Positions 47,164 to 56,011 of a stretch of DNA of 60,577 nucleotides are shown here, piece by piece. The translations under genes were made by a program, and so were the position numbers. The stretch covers positions 1 to 60,577 of the forward strand of contig NZ_QPJK01000019.1 in NCBI RefSeq assembly GCF_003337555.1. The letters are read 5' to 3'. This stretch comes from Pseudorhodoferax soli (GTDB lineage: Bacteria > Pseudomonadota > Gammaproteobacteria > Burkholderiales > Burkholderiaceae_C). Under the pieces are notes generated by a model. The model was not told where the DNA came from. It saw nothing but the letters and a program-made list of their open reading frames with translations, and did not search any database. Position 1 is the stretch's first letter; every line of letters begins with the position of its first letter.

Positions 47164-47568
47164 ATGCGCGGCCTGCACCTGACCGCCGACCTGCACGGCT
47201 GCCGCTGCGCACCGCAGTGGCTGGTCGACGCACCGCTGCTCGGCGCCTGGTGCGTGCAGGCCGTGCGCGATGCCGGTCTGCAGCCCGTGGGCCAACTCTT
47301 CCACCGCTTTCCCGCCACAGACCAGGGCCCGGGCGGCGTGACGGCGACGGTGCTGCTGGCCGAATCGCACCTGTGCGTGCACACCTGGCCCGAGCAGGCG
47401 GCCGTGACGCTGGATGTCTACGTCTGCAACTTCGGCGCCGACCACCGTGGCCAGGCCCAGGCCTTGCTCGACGCACTGGTGGCGCGTTTCGCGCCCGAAC
47501 AGGTGCTGCGCCAGGCGCTGGAACGCGGCCTCAGCCCGCCGCCAGGCCCGCCAGGTGGCCGCGGGTGA
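47164..47568 (+). CDS. speD: S-adenosylmethionine decarboxylase proenzyme
   Basis: A 134-residue pyruvoyl enzyme of the small bacterial class (SpeH/SpeD type). It decarboxylates S-adenosylmethionine to the aminopropyl donor for polyamine synthesis. Self-cleavage is expected between Glu67 and Ser68 in LAESHLCVHTWPE, with His73 and Cys88 (LDVYVCNFG) as the processing and proton-transfer residues. Its 3' end overlaps by 38 bases the convergent FAD oxidase gene. That operon also encodes an aminopropyltransferase that would use this enzyme's product. It starts 17 bp after the FKBP gene. Confidence 0.9.
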   Translation: MRGLHLTADLHGCRCAPQWLVDAPLLGAWCVQAVRDAGLQPVGQLFHRFPATDQGPGGVTATVLLAESHLCVHTWPEQAAVTLDVYVCNFGADHRGQAQALLDALVARFAPEQVLRQALERGLSPPPGPPGGRG

Positions 47569-49108
47569 AGGCCTCCTCGAACACCGAGTAACCCGACCAG
47601 TCCGCGTGCGCGAACAGCAGCGGCCCGGACCGCGGCGTCGCCGGGTTGGCGCGCAGGCGCTGCACCAGCCCCGGCACCGGCGTCGCCATGGCGTGGCCAT
47701 AGCGCGTGATCGCGATGTGCGTGGCCTTGGCGCGCAGGTCCGGATGGGCCTCGCGGAGTTCGGCGAACATCTGCTCGGCCCAGTGCTGCCAGGGCTGTTG
47801 CAGCAGCGCGTTGCGCGCATCCGGCGCCAGGCCCAGCGCGTGGTACCAGCTGAGCACCCGCGGGCTGTCCGGGCGGCGCTGTTCCAGGCCCTGGTGGCCC
47901 GCATCGACATAGCCCAGCGCATTGCTGCCGTAGACCACGTTGTCCCAGCTCGGCGCAGCGCCGCCCTGGTCGGCCAGCGCGGCGCGCAGGTGCACGTTGG
48001 CCACCAGCCAGGGGCTGTAGCGCAGCGCCGCGGCCGCCTCGCGCACGCAGGCCGGCGGCTCGGCCAGCACCCGCGCCGCCACGAACACCGGCAGCGCGAC
48101 GATGCAGTGCGTGGCGTCCCACTGTTCGAGCTGGCCGCTGGCCGTGTCCAGCGCCTGCACCGTCACGCCCTGGCGGTGCGTGGCGATGCGGCTGACCACG
48201 CGCGCGCAGCGCAGCCGTTCGCCCAGCGGCTGCGCCAGGCGCTGCGTTAGCCAGGCATTGCCCTCGGGCCAGGTCAGCACCGCCTCACGCTCGGCTTCGG
48301 CGTCGCCAGGCGCATGGAAGCCGTGCCGGCTGGCGAAGTAGTGGATGCCGGCCCAGGCCGACACGCCCGCCAGGCCGGCGCCGAAGTCGTCGCGGCAGCA
48401 GTAGTCCAGATACCAGTGCAGTTGCGCGTCGTCCAGGCCCTCGCGGCCCAGCCACTGGGCCATGGTCTGGGCGTCCAGCGCCGCGTGCTCGGGGGCGAAG
48501 GCCGCGCGCTGCGCCGGCAGGGCGAACGGGGCGCTGCGCATCAGCGCGGCCACGCGCGCGGCGAAGCGCCGGTACTGCGCCAGCGTACCGGCGCCGATGT
48601 CCTGCAGGGGCAGCAGGCCGTCCTGCCAGTGGCCGTTGCGGTAGAGCCGCTCCTGCGGGCTGTGGCACAGGTGGCGTTCGTCATACTCCCAGCGGCCAGC
48701 CACGCGCTGGCGCAGGCCGAACTCTTCGAGCAGGCCCTGCACCTCGTGCGCGGCGTCCATGGGCAAGGGCAGGTAGTGCGCGCCGAGCGGGCAGGGCAGG
48801 CCACCCAGCTGCGTGGCGCGGCTGTTGCCGCCGGCCTGGTCTTCCAGCTCCAGCAGCACGAAGTCCTCGATGCCGCGCTGGCGCAGTGCGCGTGCCGCGG
48901 CCAGGCCGGCCACGCCACCGCCGGCGATGACCACGCGCGTGCGCTGCGTGCGGGCCGGCCTCTGCGCCATGGCCGACCGCAGCAGGTGGCCACGCTCGGG
49001 GCTGGTGCCCACGAAACCGCCGGCCAGTGGCGTGTCCGGCGCGTCGCAGCCCTGGGTTGCCAGCAGGGGCAGCGCGGCGCCGGCCAGCCAGGCGCGCCGC
49101 GAGATCAT
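47531..49108 (-). CDS. Exported FAD-dependent oxidoreductase (amine-oxidase-like)
   Basis: A 525-residue flavoprotein. An RR-containing signal (MISRRAWLAGAALPLLATQGC) with a possible lipobox at Cys24 suggests export by the Tat route with FAD bound, and perhaps lipid anchoring. The FAD motif is VVIAGGGVAGLAAARAL, followed by QAGGNSRA and, near the C-terminus, a motif like that of protoporphyrinogen and amine oxidases. Its place in a polyamine cluster suggests it oxidises an aminopropylated compound, but the substrate is unproven. Its ATG overlaps the stop of the aminopropyltransferase gene by 4 bases. Confidence 0.8.
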   Translation of the reverse strand: MISRRAWLAGAALPLLATQGCDAPDTPLAGGFVGTSPERGHLLRSAMAQRPARTQRTRVVIAGGGVAGLAAARALRQRGIEDFVLLELEDQAGGNSRATQLGGLPCPLGAHYLPLPMDAAHEVQGLLEEFGLRQRVAGRWEYDERHLCHSPQERLYRNGHWQDGLLPLQDIGAGTLAQYRRFAARVAALMRSAPFALPAQRAAFAPEHAALDAQTMAQWLGREGLDDAQLHWYLDYCCRDDFGAGLAGVSAWAGIHYFASRHGFHAPGDAEAEREAVLTWPEGNAWLTQRLAQPLGERLRCARVVSRIATHRQGVTVQALDTASGQLEQWDATHCIVALPVFVAARVLAEPPACVREAAAALRYSPWLVANVHLRAALADQGGAAPSWDNVVYGSNALGYVDAGHQGLEQRRPDSPRVLSWYHALGLAPDARNALLQQPWQHWAEQMFAELREAHPDLRAKATHIAITRYGHAMATPVPGLVQRLRANPATPRSGPLLFAHADWSGYSVFEEAFTRGHLAGLAAG

Positions 49109-50628
49109 GGCTTGGCCTTGCCCCATTCGTCCTCGTAGAGGTTCACGAGCACCTGGTTGGAGAGCCGGTTCACCTCGGCCGGCACGCGCGCCATGTCGCG
49201 CGGAAAGTCGAACAGCGCCGGCACGCCGGCCAGGTCGAGAAAGCGCAGCCCCTCCGGCAGCTGCGGCGGCGTGCGCCAGGGCCGGCGCCCGGCCAGCACG
49301 AAGCCCCATTCGCCGAAGCTCGGCACATGGGCGTGGTAGGGCGCGGTCTTGAGGCCGACGGACTCGATGGTCTGCACCACTGTCCAGAAGCTCTGGCGCG
49401 CCAGCAGCGGTGAGGTCGACTGCACCACGGCGTAGCCGCTGGCCGCCAGGTGCCGGTCCAGCAGCGCGTAGAACGAATTCGTGTAGAGCTTGCCGATGGA
49501 GAAATTGGTCGGGTCGGGAAAGTCCACCACGATCACGTCGTAGATCTCGCGCGCCTCCTCGAGCCAGCGGAAGGCGTCGGTGTTGACCACGGTCACCTTG
49601 GGCGAGCGCAGCGCGTGGCCGTTCAGCGCTGCCAGCGGTTCGTGGTCGCGGAAGAGGCGCGTCATCGCCGGGTCCAGCTCGACCAGCGTGACCCGCTCCA
49701 CCGTGGGGTACTTCAGGATCTCGCGCACGGCCATGCCGTCGCCGCCACCCAGCACCGCCACCTTGCGCGGCGAGCCGTGGGCGGCCATGGCCGGGTGCAC
49801 CAGCGCCTCGTGGTAGCGGTATTCGTCGTGCTCGGCGAACTGCAGATTGCCGTTCAGGTACAGGCGGTGGCCGCTGCGCCCGTGCGTGACGACGATGCGC
49901 TGGTAGGGCGTCTGCGCGCTGAACACGGCGCGGTCCTGGTAGAAGCGGTCCTCGGCCAGCGTGGTGATGTGGTCGGCGCCGACGAAGCCCGTGGCCAGCA
50001 CGGCCAGCGTGAGCCCGCAGGCCAGTGCGTGGGCCTTGAGGCGGCGCAGCTCATGGCGGAACAGCCACAGCGCCCACAGCGCCACCGCCGCGTTCATGAA
50101 GCCGAACAGCAGCCCCGTGCGCACGAGCCCCAGGTGCGGCACCAGCAGCAGCGGGAAGGCGACGGACACCGCCAGCGCGCCCAGGTAGTCGAAGGTCAGC
50201 ACCTGCGAGACCAGGTCTTTGAGCGCCACGTCGCGCTTCAGGATGCGCATCACCAGCGGGATCTCCAGCCCCACGAGCGTGCCGACCAGGAACACCAGCC
50301 CGTACAGCAGCAGGCGGAACGCGTCGGGCGTCCAGGCGTTGGCGATGAACAGGATCGCCGGCAGCGCGCCGCCCACCAGTGCCACCAGCAGCTCGATGCG
50401 CAGGAAGTGCGCGGGCAGCTGGCGCTCGAAGTAGCGCGACAGCCAGGAGCCCACGCCCATCGCGAACAGGTAGCTGCCGATGATGGTGGAGAACTGCAGG
50501 ATGGAGTCGCCCAGCACATAGGAGGCCAGGGCGCCCGCGGCCAGCTCGTAGACCAGCCCGCAGGCGGCCACGACGAAGACGCTGGCCAGCAGCGCGACCG
50601 CCACCGGCCGCGAAGCGGCGGTCGTCAC
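49105..50628 (-). CDS. speE: Membrane-embedded spermidine-synthase-like aminopropyltransferase
   Basis: A 507-residue fusion of about seven transmembrane helices (residues 8-215) with a spermidine-synthase domain (about 235-470). The latter has the dcSAM-binding GGGDGMAVREIL, the acidic pair after VELD, and DFPDPTN in place of the usual D-x-x-DPxGP active-site segment. Soluble SpeE proteins lack the membrane half, so this enzyme probably modifies something at the membrane rather than making bulk spermidine. It overlaps the next gene by 4 bases and follows the DUF350 gene by 4 bp. Confidence 0.88.
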   Translation of the reverse strand: MTTAASRPVAVALLASVFVVAACGLVYELAAGALASYVLGDSILQFSTIIGSYLFAMGVGSWLSRYFERQLPAHFLRIELLVALVGGALPAILFIANAWTPDAFRLLLYGLVFLVGTLVGLEIPLVMRILKRDVALKDLVSQVLTFDYLGALAVSVAFPLLLVPHLGLVRTGLLFGFMNAAVALWALWLFRHELRRLKAHALACGLTLAVLATGFVGADHITTLAEDRFYQDRAVFSAQTPYQRIVVTHGRSGHRLYLNGNLQFAEHDEYRYHEALVHPAMAAHGSPRKVAVLGGGDGMAVREILKYPTVERVTLVELDPAMTRLFRDHEPLAALNGHALRSPKVTVVNTDAFRWLEEAREIYDVIVVDFPDPTNFSIGKLYTNSFYALLDRHLAASGYAVVQSTSPLLARQSFWTVVQTIESVGLKTAPYHAHVPSFGEWGFVLAGRRPWRTPPQLPEGLRFLDLAGVPALFDFPRDMARVPAEVNRLSNQVLVNLYEDEWGKAKP

Positions 50629-50632
50629 GCGC

Positions 50633-50854
50633 TCAGCCGTGCACCGCGGCAGCCACGATGATGGAGATGCCCAGGCACATCGCGCCGACCACGATGCCCA
50701 GCGCCACGTTCTGCTTCTCGACCAGTTCCTGCCACAGGTCGTACGGCGTGATCTTGTCGATCACGACGAAGGCCAGCCAGAACACCACCACGCCGATCAG
50801 CGCGTACAGGATGGAGCCGAAGAAGGCGCCGGGTTTCAACCATTCCAGTCCCAT
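50633..50854 (-). CDS. DUF350 small membrane protein
   Basis: A 73-residue protein with two transmembrane helices (about 12-34 and 50-70) joined by a short polar loop (VIDKITPYDLWQELVEKQN). This is a single DUF350 unit; YjfL of E. coli contains two. DUF350 proteins recur next to spermidine-synthase-like and SPFH genes and are presumed membrane subunits of one complex. Function unknown. It sits 25 bp after the DUF4178 gene. Confidence 0.87.
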   Translation of the reverse strand: MGLEWLKPGAFFGSILYALIGVVVFWLAFVVIDKITPYDLWQELVEKQNVALGIVVGAMCLGISIIVAAAVHG

Positions 50855-50879
50855 GGGGAACCTCCGTCAGAAAGAGTCT

Positions 50880-52391
50880 TCATTTGTGGCCGCCGCCGGT
50901 GCTGAAGCCGCCGTACGAAGCGCCGCTCGAGCGGCTGCTGTTCTGGCTGCAGTTCTCGCGACGGGGATCGCAGTCGTCGCAGCGCGCCACGAGCAGGACG
51001 ACCAGCACCAGCAGCACGACCAGCACGATGGTCGTGCGGCTCATGCCGGACGCCACGCTGAGCGGCGCTGCATCGCTGCGCTTGAACAGGTCCTTGCGGC
51101 TGTCCAGCTTGAACGCCTGGGCCACCGTGGCGCTGTCCAGCTGCCCGCCGGTGGACCAGGTGATCTCGCCCGCCGTCTGCTCCATGGACAGCAGCGTGCG
51201 TCCCTTGGCGAAGTCGCGGTTCTGGGTCTTCTGGCCGCGCTGCACGGGCCAGTAGAACTCGCCGGCCACGTAGTCGGTCTCGGCCGCGTAGCGCTCGCGC
51301 AGTTCGTAGCGGCTGCCCAGGTAGCTCGCGGTGCGCCCGTCGCCCGACAGCTGGGGCGCGCCCGTGGTGGGTGCGACCATGCTCCAGCCGTCCTGCGCAT
51401 CGACGAGGAAGGAGAAGCCACGCTTGGCGTGGTAGAGCAGGTACTCGCTCCAGCCGAAGGTCTCGTCCGGGTCTTCCGGGTCGCGCCCCAGCCGGTGCTG
51501 GAAGCCCACCACCTGCCAGTCCACGCCCTGCAGCCGGCCGATGCTGCCCAGCGCGATGAGCGGGCGCAGCGGCTCGTCCTGCAGCACGTGGCGCAGTTCG
51601 CGACCGATGCCGGCGGTCAGGTCGATCACGGCGTGGCACTGCGCGCAGGTGATGGTCTTGCTGCTGGCCAGCGTCACCTGCACGGGCGCGCCGCACTGCG
51701 GGCAGGCGAACTGGCGCGCGCGCTCTTCCTTCGCGATGGCATCGCGCAGGCCGCGCAGTTGCAAGTCCTCGAGCAGCACCGCCCGGCCGCGCGCCACCAG
51801 CGGCGGCTGGCGGCCGTAGTCGATGCTGAGCACCTCGCCCTCGGCGCTGCGCAGCTCCACCATCTCGAAGGCCTGGCCCAGCGGCGGCAGGTGCGGCAGT
51901 TCGCCTGCGGCAGCGATCAGCGCGGTCTGGTCACGGCTGGCGACGCTGTAGACGGTGCCCGACAGTTCGACGCGCTGGCCCAAGCGCAGCGTGCCGGCCG
52001 CGGGCAAGGCCTGCTGCAGCACGCCGGGCCGGCTGAACACATAGCTGCCGTTGTCCTCGCCCAAGGTGGCCAGGCTGCCGTCGGCGAGCATGGCCTCCCA
52101 TTCGGTCCAGGTGCCGTTGCTGCCGCGGTACTGCAGCCGGCCGATCAGCGTGAAGGCCTGCGCCTGTCCTTTGTCCACCCACTGGCCGCTCGCCTGCAGC
52201 TGCAGCGGGCTGTGGTCGTCGAACAGCTCGGCCATCTTGCCCAGGCGGCGCAGCACCTCGCCATCGCGCACCACGGTGCTCTGGCAGTAGGCGCAGATGG
52301 CGTGCGTGGACTGCGCGTGCAGGAAGGTGACCGGCGCGCCGCAGCCGGGGCAGGGCGCGGTGTAGCTGCGCAAAGGGGTGTCGTTGGCCAT
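50880..52391 (-). CDS. DUF4178 zinc-ribbon membrane protein
   Basis: A 503-residue protein. Two zinc ribbons are visible: CPGCGAP with CAYC at the N-terminus and CPQCGAP with CAQC at about 240-265. Each is followed by a DUF4178 beta-rich domain (about 75-200 and 290-440). One strong transmembrane helix near residues 450-468 (TTIVLVVLLVLVVLLVA) leaves a short Ser/Gly-rich tail. Such proteins resemble the zinc-ribbon membrane partners of YdjI-like SPFH proteins in Bacillus. It probably presents its large domain in the cytoplasm. Confidence 0.87.
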   Translation of the reverse strand: MANDTPLRSYTAPCPGCGAPVTFLHAQSTHAICAYCQSTVVRDGEVLRRLGKMAELFDDHSPLQLQASGQWVDKGQAQAFTLIGRLQYRGSNGTWTEWEAMLADGSLATLGEDNGSYVFSRPGVLQQALPAAGTLRLGQRVELSGTVYSVASRDQTALIAAAGELPHLPPLGQAFEMVELRSAEGEVLSIDYGRQPPLVARGRAVLLEDLQLRGLRDAIAKEERARQFACPQCGAPVQVTLASSKTITCAQCHAVIDLTAGIGRELRHVLQDEPLRPLIALGSIGRLQGVDWQVVGFQHRLGRDPEDPDETFGWSEYLLYHAKRGFSFLVDAQDGWSMVAPTTGAPQLSGDGRTASYLGSRYELRERYAAETDYVAGEFYWPVQRGQKTQNRDFAKGRTLLSMEQTAGEITWSTGGQLDSATVAQAFKLDSRKDLFKRSDAAPLSVASGMSRTTIVLVVLLVLVVLLVARCDDCDPRRENCSQNSSRSSGASYGGFSTGGGHK

Positions 52392-52458
52392 TGCAGGCGT
52401 GCGTCGGGCGCGCGGCGGGCCGGGCCCGTGGGGCCGGGCCGCTGCCGCGCCGTCGGGA

Positions 52459-53493
52459 TCAGACCAGCTTCTTGAGCAACTCGGCCTTCTTGCTGGCGAA
52501 CTCTTCGTCCGTCAGGATGCCCTTGGCCTTGAGTTCGCCCAGCCGCTCCAGCGTGGCCAGCACGTCCTCCGGCTTGAGCGCCGCGGCGGCGGCCGCAGGC
52601 ACGGCCGGGGCCGGCTGCTGCAAGCCCTGCTGCAGGTTCTGCGCCAGCACCTGGCCCAGCGCCACGCCGGCGCCCAGGCCCATGGCGTCGCCGGCCACGC
52701 CGCTGCCGCCACCCGCGCCCTCGGCGAACTTCGGGATCGCCTGGGCGGTCTGGTACTGCATGAACTTGCCCATGTCGTTGCCCACCATGCCCATGCCGAT
52801 CTTCTGGTCCAGGATCTTCTGCAGCTCCTCGGGCAGCGAGATGCTTTGCACCGTCATGCCGTCGAGCTGCAGGCCGATGGCCGCGAAGGCCGGCCCCAGC
52901 TCGGCCGCCAGGGCCTTGGCGAATTCGATCTGGTTGGCCGCCAGGTCGAGAAACGGGATGCCGCTCTGCGCGATGCCGTCCGACAGGTGCTGCAGCACCA
53001 GCCCGCGCAGCTGGCCATCGAGGTCGGCCGTGCCGTAGGCAGCGCGCGTGCCCGAGATCTCGGTGTGGAACAGCCTGGGGTCGGCGATGCGGAAGCTGTA
53101 GTTGCCGAAGGCGCGCAGCCGCACCGCGCCGAAGTCCTTGTCGCGGATCGTCACTGGCTGGGGCGTGCCCCACTTCTGGTCGACCTGCTGGCGCGTGCTG
53201 AAGAAGTAGACATCGCTCTTGAACGGCGACTCGAACAGCTTGTCCCAGTTCTTGAGGTTGGTCAGCAGCGGAATGTTCTGCGTGGTGAGCTTGTACAGGC
53301 CCGGGCCGAACACATCGGCCACCTTGCCCTCGTTCACGAAGACCGCCATCTGCGACTCGCGCACGGTCAGCGAGGCGCCGTACTGGATCTCCATGTCCTG
53401 CATGGGAAAGCGCCACGCCAGCGTGCCGTCGCCGTCCTCCGTCCACTGGATGACGTCGATGAATTGCTTGCGGATGAAGTCCATCAAGGCCAT
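52459..53493 (-). CDS. SPFH (YdjI/virion-core-like) protein with SHOCT tail
   Basis: A 344-residue protein of the SPFH/band-7 superfamily, subgroup 'virion core protein' (YdjI of Bacillus subtilis). The SPFH domain spans about 15-230 (SQMAVFVNEGKVADVFGPG). A Gly/Ala-rich segment and a C-terminal SHOCT motif (KAKGILTDEEFASKKAELLKKL) follow. No transmembrane helix is present, so it is probably recruited to the membrane by partners. It is the first gene of the minus-strand operon that continues through DUF4178, DUF350, the aminopropyltransferase and the FAD oxidase. Confidence 0.9.
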   Translation of the reverse strand: MALMDFIRKQFIDVIQWTEDGDGTLAWRFPMQDMEIQYGASLTVRESQMAVFVNEGKVADVFGPGLYKLTTQNIPLLTNLKNWDKLFESPFKSDVYFFSTRQQVDQKWGTPQPVTIRDKDFGAVRLRAFGNYSFRIADPRLFHTEISGTRAAYGTADLDGQLRGLVLQHLSDGIAQSGIPFLDLAANQIEFAKALAAELGPAFAAIGLQLDGMTVQSISLPEELQKILDQKIGMGMVGNDMGKFMQYQTAQAIPKFAEGAGGGSGVAGDAMGLGAGVALGQVLAQNLQQGLQQPAPAVPAAAAAALKPEDVLATLERLGELKAKGILTDEEFASKKAELLKKLV

Positions 53494-53545
53494 GGTGCGC
53501 TCCTCCTGGTTCTGGGTCGCGGGATCATAGCCCCGTGCAGTGGCG

Positions 53546-53962
53546 CTATTGCGCGTCGTACACCGTGGCCAGCGAGCGGAAGCCCTTGACCTCGATCGGG
53601 TTGCCGAACGGGTCGAGGAAGAACATGGTCCATTGCTCGCCGGGCTGGCCTTCGAAGCGGCCTTGCGGCTCCAGCACGAACTCGGTGCCGGCGTCGGTGA
53701 GCCGCTTCGCCATGGCCTGCCAGTCGGCCAGTTGCAGGATCAGGCCGAAGTGCGGCATCGGCACCAGCTTGTCGCCCACATGGCCGGTGCGCGCGGTGGC
53801 GAAGGGCTCGCCCAGGTGCAGCGAGATCTGGTGGCCGAAGAAGTCGAAGTCGACCCAGGTGTCGGTGCTGCGGCCTTCGCGGCAGCCCAGCACGCCGCCA
53901 TAGAAACGGCGCGCCGCATCCAGGTCACGGACATTGAAGGCGAGGTGGAAGATGCTTTGCAT
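53546..53962 (-). CDS. VOC-family (glyoxalase-like) protein
   Basis: A 138-residue vicinal-oxygen-chelate protein with two beta-alpha-beta-beta-beta units (FHLAFNVRDLDAARRFYGGV and MPHFGLILQLADWQ). Metal-ligand candidates are His6, a Glu near the C-terminus (NPIEVKGF) and His75 of PHFG. The family includes dioxygenases, isomerases and resistance proteins; the substrate cannot be told. It lies upstream of the SPFH operon on the same strand, 52 bp apart, and might share its promoter. It is divergent from the MBL-fold gene (64 bp). Confidence 0.83.
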   Translation of the reverse strand: MQSIFHLAFNVRDLDAARRFYGGVLGCREGRSTDTWVDFDFFGHQISLHLGEPFATARTGHVGDKLVPMPHFGLILQLADWQAMAKRLTDAGTEFVLEPQGRFEGQPGEQWTMFFLDPFGNPIEVKGFRSLATVYDAQ

Positions 53963-54026
53963 GGGACGCCATTGTGCGCTGGCGCGACAGCACACCGCGG
54001 GTGCCCTCTGGTATGGTGCCGAGCCC

Positions 54027-54968
54027 ATGGACGCCCCCCAGACCGCTGCCCGCGACCCTGCGCCACGTGCCGGCGTGCAGCACGTCACCTTCGGCCGCGT
54101 CTCGGTCTTCTTCGGCGAGCGCAACGGCAAGTACCCCGATGGCAACCAGGTGCTGGTGCGCGGCACGGACACGCGCGCCGCCATGGACACGCCCATCGTC
54201 TCCAACTTCATCGGCGCGGCCTTCGACGCCAGCGAGCTCGTGGTCATGGGCCATGTGCACGAGGACCACATGGCCGGGCTGCACCGCCTGCCCCGGGCCA
54301 GCGTGCACGTGCACCATGCGGACCTGCCGGCGGCGCAGAGCTGGCCGGGCCTGCTCGCGGCCATGGGCGTGGCCGACGCGGCGCTCGGCCAGGAGGTGCT
54401 GGCGCGCTACCAGCGCGAGTTCTTCTACGGGCCGCGGCCGGATGCCCAGGGCTATGCCGACGGTGCCTGCTGGGAACTGGGCGGCTGCAGGATCCGCGCC
54501 TTCCACATGCCGGGCCACACGGCTGGCCACACCGTGCTGCTGGTCGAGCCCGAAGGCGTGGCCTTCATCGGCGACATCGACCTGAGCGGCTTCGGCCCCT
54601 ACTACGGCGATGCGGGCTCCAACCTGCGCGATTTCCGCGCCACCTTGCAGCGGCTGCCGGAGCTGCCGGCCAAGGTCTGGGTGACCTCGCACCACCGCGG
54701 CGTCTACACCGAGCGCGACCGCTTCCTGCGCGACCTGGCCGCCTTCGCGGCCAAAATCGACGAACGCAGCGCGCGGCTGCGCGCGCTGCTGGCCGAGTCG
54801 CCGAAGACGCTGGCCCAGCTGGTCGCGTGCCGGCTGCTGTATCCGCCGGGCCACCAGAGCTGGTGGGTCGATTCCGCCGAGGCCCGCACCATCGTGCAGC
54901 ACCTGGACGAACTGCAAGCCGCCGGCCAGGTGCAGGTCGATGCCGAGGGCGTCTGGCGGCTCTGCTGA
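54027..54968 (+). CDS. MBL-fold metallo-hydrolase
   Basis: A 313-residue metallo-beta-lactamase-fold hydrolase. The dinuclear-metal motif HVHEDH is at residues 76-81, with GHTAGHT supplying the next His and FIGDIDLSGF the bridging Asp. A C-terminal helical extension (about 225-313) is of the type seen in RNase Z/glyoxalase II relatives. Substrate unknown. A -10-like GGTATGGT lies about 15 bases before the ATG at 54027, implying a very short leader. Its stop is 3 bp from the convergent dioxygenase stop. Confidence 0.85.
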   Translation: MDAPQTAARDPAPRAGVQHVTFGRVSVFFGERNGKYPDGNQVLVRGTDTRAAMDTPIVSNFIGAAFDASELVVMGHVHEDHMAGLHRLPRASVHVHHADLPAAQSWPGLLAAMGVADAALGQEVLARYQREFFYGPRPDAQGYADGACWELGGCRIRAFHMPGHTAGHTVLLVEPEGVAFIGDIDLSGFGPYYGDAGSNLRDFRATLQRLPELPAKVWVTSHHRGVYTERDRFLRDLAAFAAKIDERSARLRALLAESPKTLAQLVACRLLYPPGHQSWWVDSAEARTIVQHLDELQAAGQVQVDAEGVWRLC

Positions 54969-54971
54969 GCT

Positions 54972-55952
54972 TCAGTACTTCTTGAAGTTGGCCGCGATGC
55001 GCTGCTGCAGGAAGTCGCCGGCCGTGATGCTGGGGTACTTGGCCGAGGGGCTGTCGATCACCACGCTGCGGTTGGCCTGGGCGAAGAAGGCCAGGCTGTA
55101 GCGCGCGCCCTGGTACTCGTGCGCCGCGGGGTTCTTCACGCGGTGGAAGTTGCTGGGCAGCTGGTCGTCGCTCCAGCGCATCAGCATGTCGCCGATGTTG
55201 CAGGTGATGAGTTCGTCGGCCGGTGTGATCGAGGTCCAGGCCTGCGAATCCATGTCCTTGCCCGGCAGCAGCTGCAGGCCGCCCTGGCCGCTGCGCTGGA
55301 ACAGCAGCGTGAGACAGTCGAAGTCGGTGTGCGCGCCCGCACGCCACAAGCCCAGCTGGTCGCGCAGCGCGGGATCCACGGCAAAGTAATGCAGCATGCG
55401 CAGCGTGCTCTGGTAGTCCGGCTGGCTCGGGTCGTGCGCAGCGGTGAAGAACTCGCGCGCAAAACCCAGCTTCACGGCGAAGCACGACAGCACGCGCATC
55501 GCCACGCTCCAGGCCTGGGCCTCGAAGGCCAGCATGGTCTGCTCGAAGCCGGGCAGGGTCTCCTCGCCGGGCCACAGGCCCTCCATGTGCGGGCGCGTGA
55601 TCTGGTAGCTCTCCTTCTGGTCCGGCGTGCCCGTGGAGGGGCGCACCTGGGCGCGGCTCTCCCACCCTGCGTTCAGTCCCTTCTTGAGCGGGTGGCGTGC
55701 CTTGACGGCGTCCGGCAGCGCGAAGAAGCGCTCGGTCATCGCGAAGGCGCCGCGCACCTTGTCCAGCGCGATGCCGTGGTTGGACAGCTGGAAGAAGCCC
55801 ACGTCGACCGCGGCGTCCCACAGCTGGTCGGCGATCTCGGCATGGCGGCGCTCGAAGTCCGACAGGTCGATCACGCGCACCTCGCGCGCGGCCTCGCTGC
55901 CGACTGCGCCCATGCGCGATTCCTTGGTCAGTTCATGCAGTGCGTAGCTCAT
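54972..55952 (-). CDS. Isopenicillin-N-synthase-like 2-oxoglutarate/Fe(II) dioxygenase
   Basis: A 326-residue non-heme iron oxygenase. The facial triad is His208, Asp210 (GAHTDFD) and His270 (SNFHRV); Arg284 and Ser286 in RYSLAFF bind 2-oxoglutarate. The N-terminal DIOX_N-like part begins VRVIDLSDF. Bacterial members hydroxylate or demethylate small molecules. It is the last gene of an operon with a substrate-binding protein and a nucleoside deaminase, so a nucleobase-like substrate is a reasonable guess. Confidence 0.87.
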   Translation of the reverse strand: MSYALHELTKESRMGAVGSEAAREVRVIDLSDFERRHAEIADQLWDAAVDVGFFQLSNHGIALDKVRGAFAMTERFFALPDAVKARHPLKKGLNAGWESRAQVRPSTGTPDQKESYQITRPHMEGLWPGEETLPGFEQTMLAFEAQAWSVAMRVLSCFAVKLGFAREFFTAAHDPSQPDYQSTLRMLHYFAVDPALRDQLGLWRAGAHTDFDCLTLLFQRSGQGGLQLLPGKDMDSQAWTSITPADELITCNIGDMLMRWSDDQLPSNFHRVKNPAAHEYQGARYSLAFFAQANRSVVIDSPSAKYPSITAGDFLQQRIAANFKKY

Positions 55953-56011
55953 GTTGGTTCCTTCGGCCTCGCGGCCTTCGATGCGATTGCCTTCGGGCGG
56001 ACGGGCGGCGC

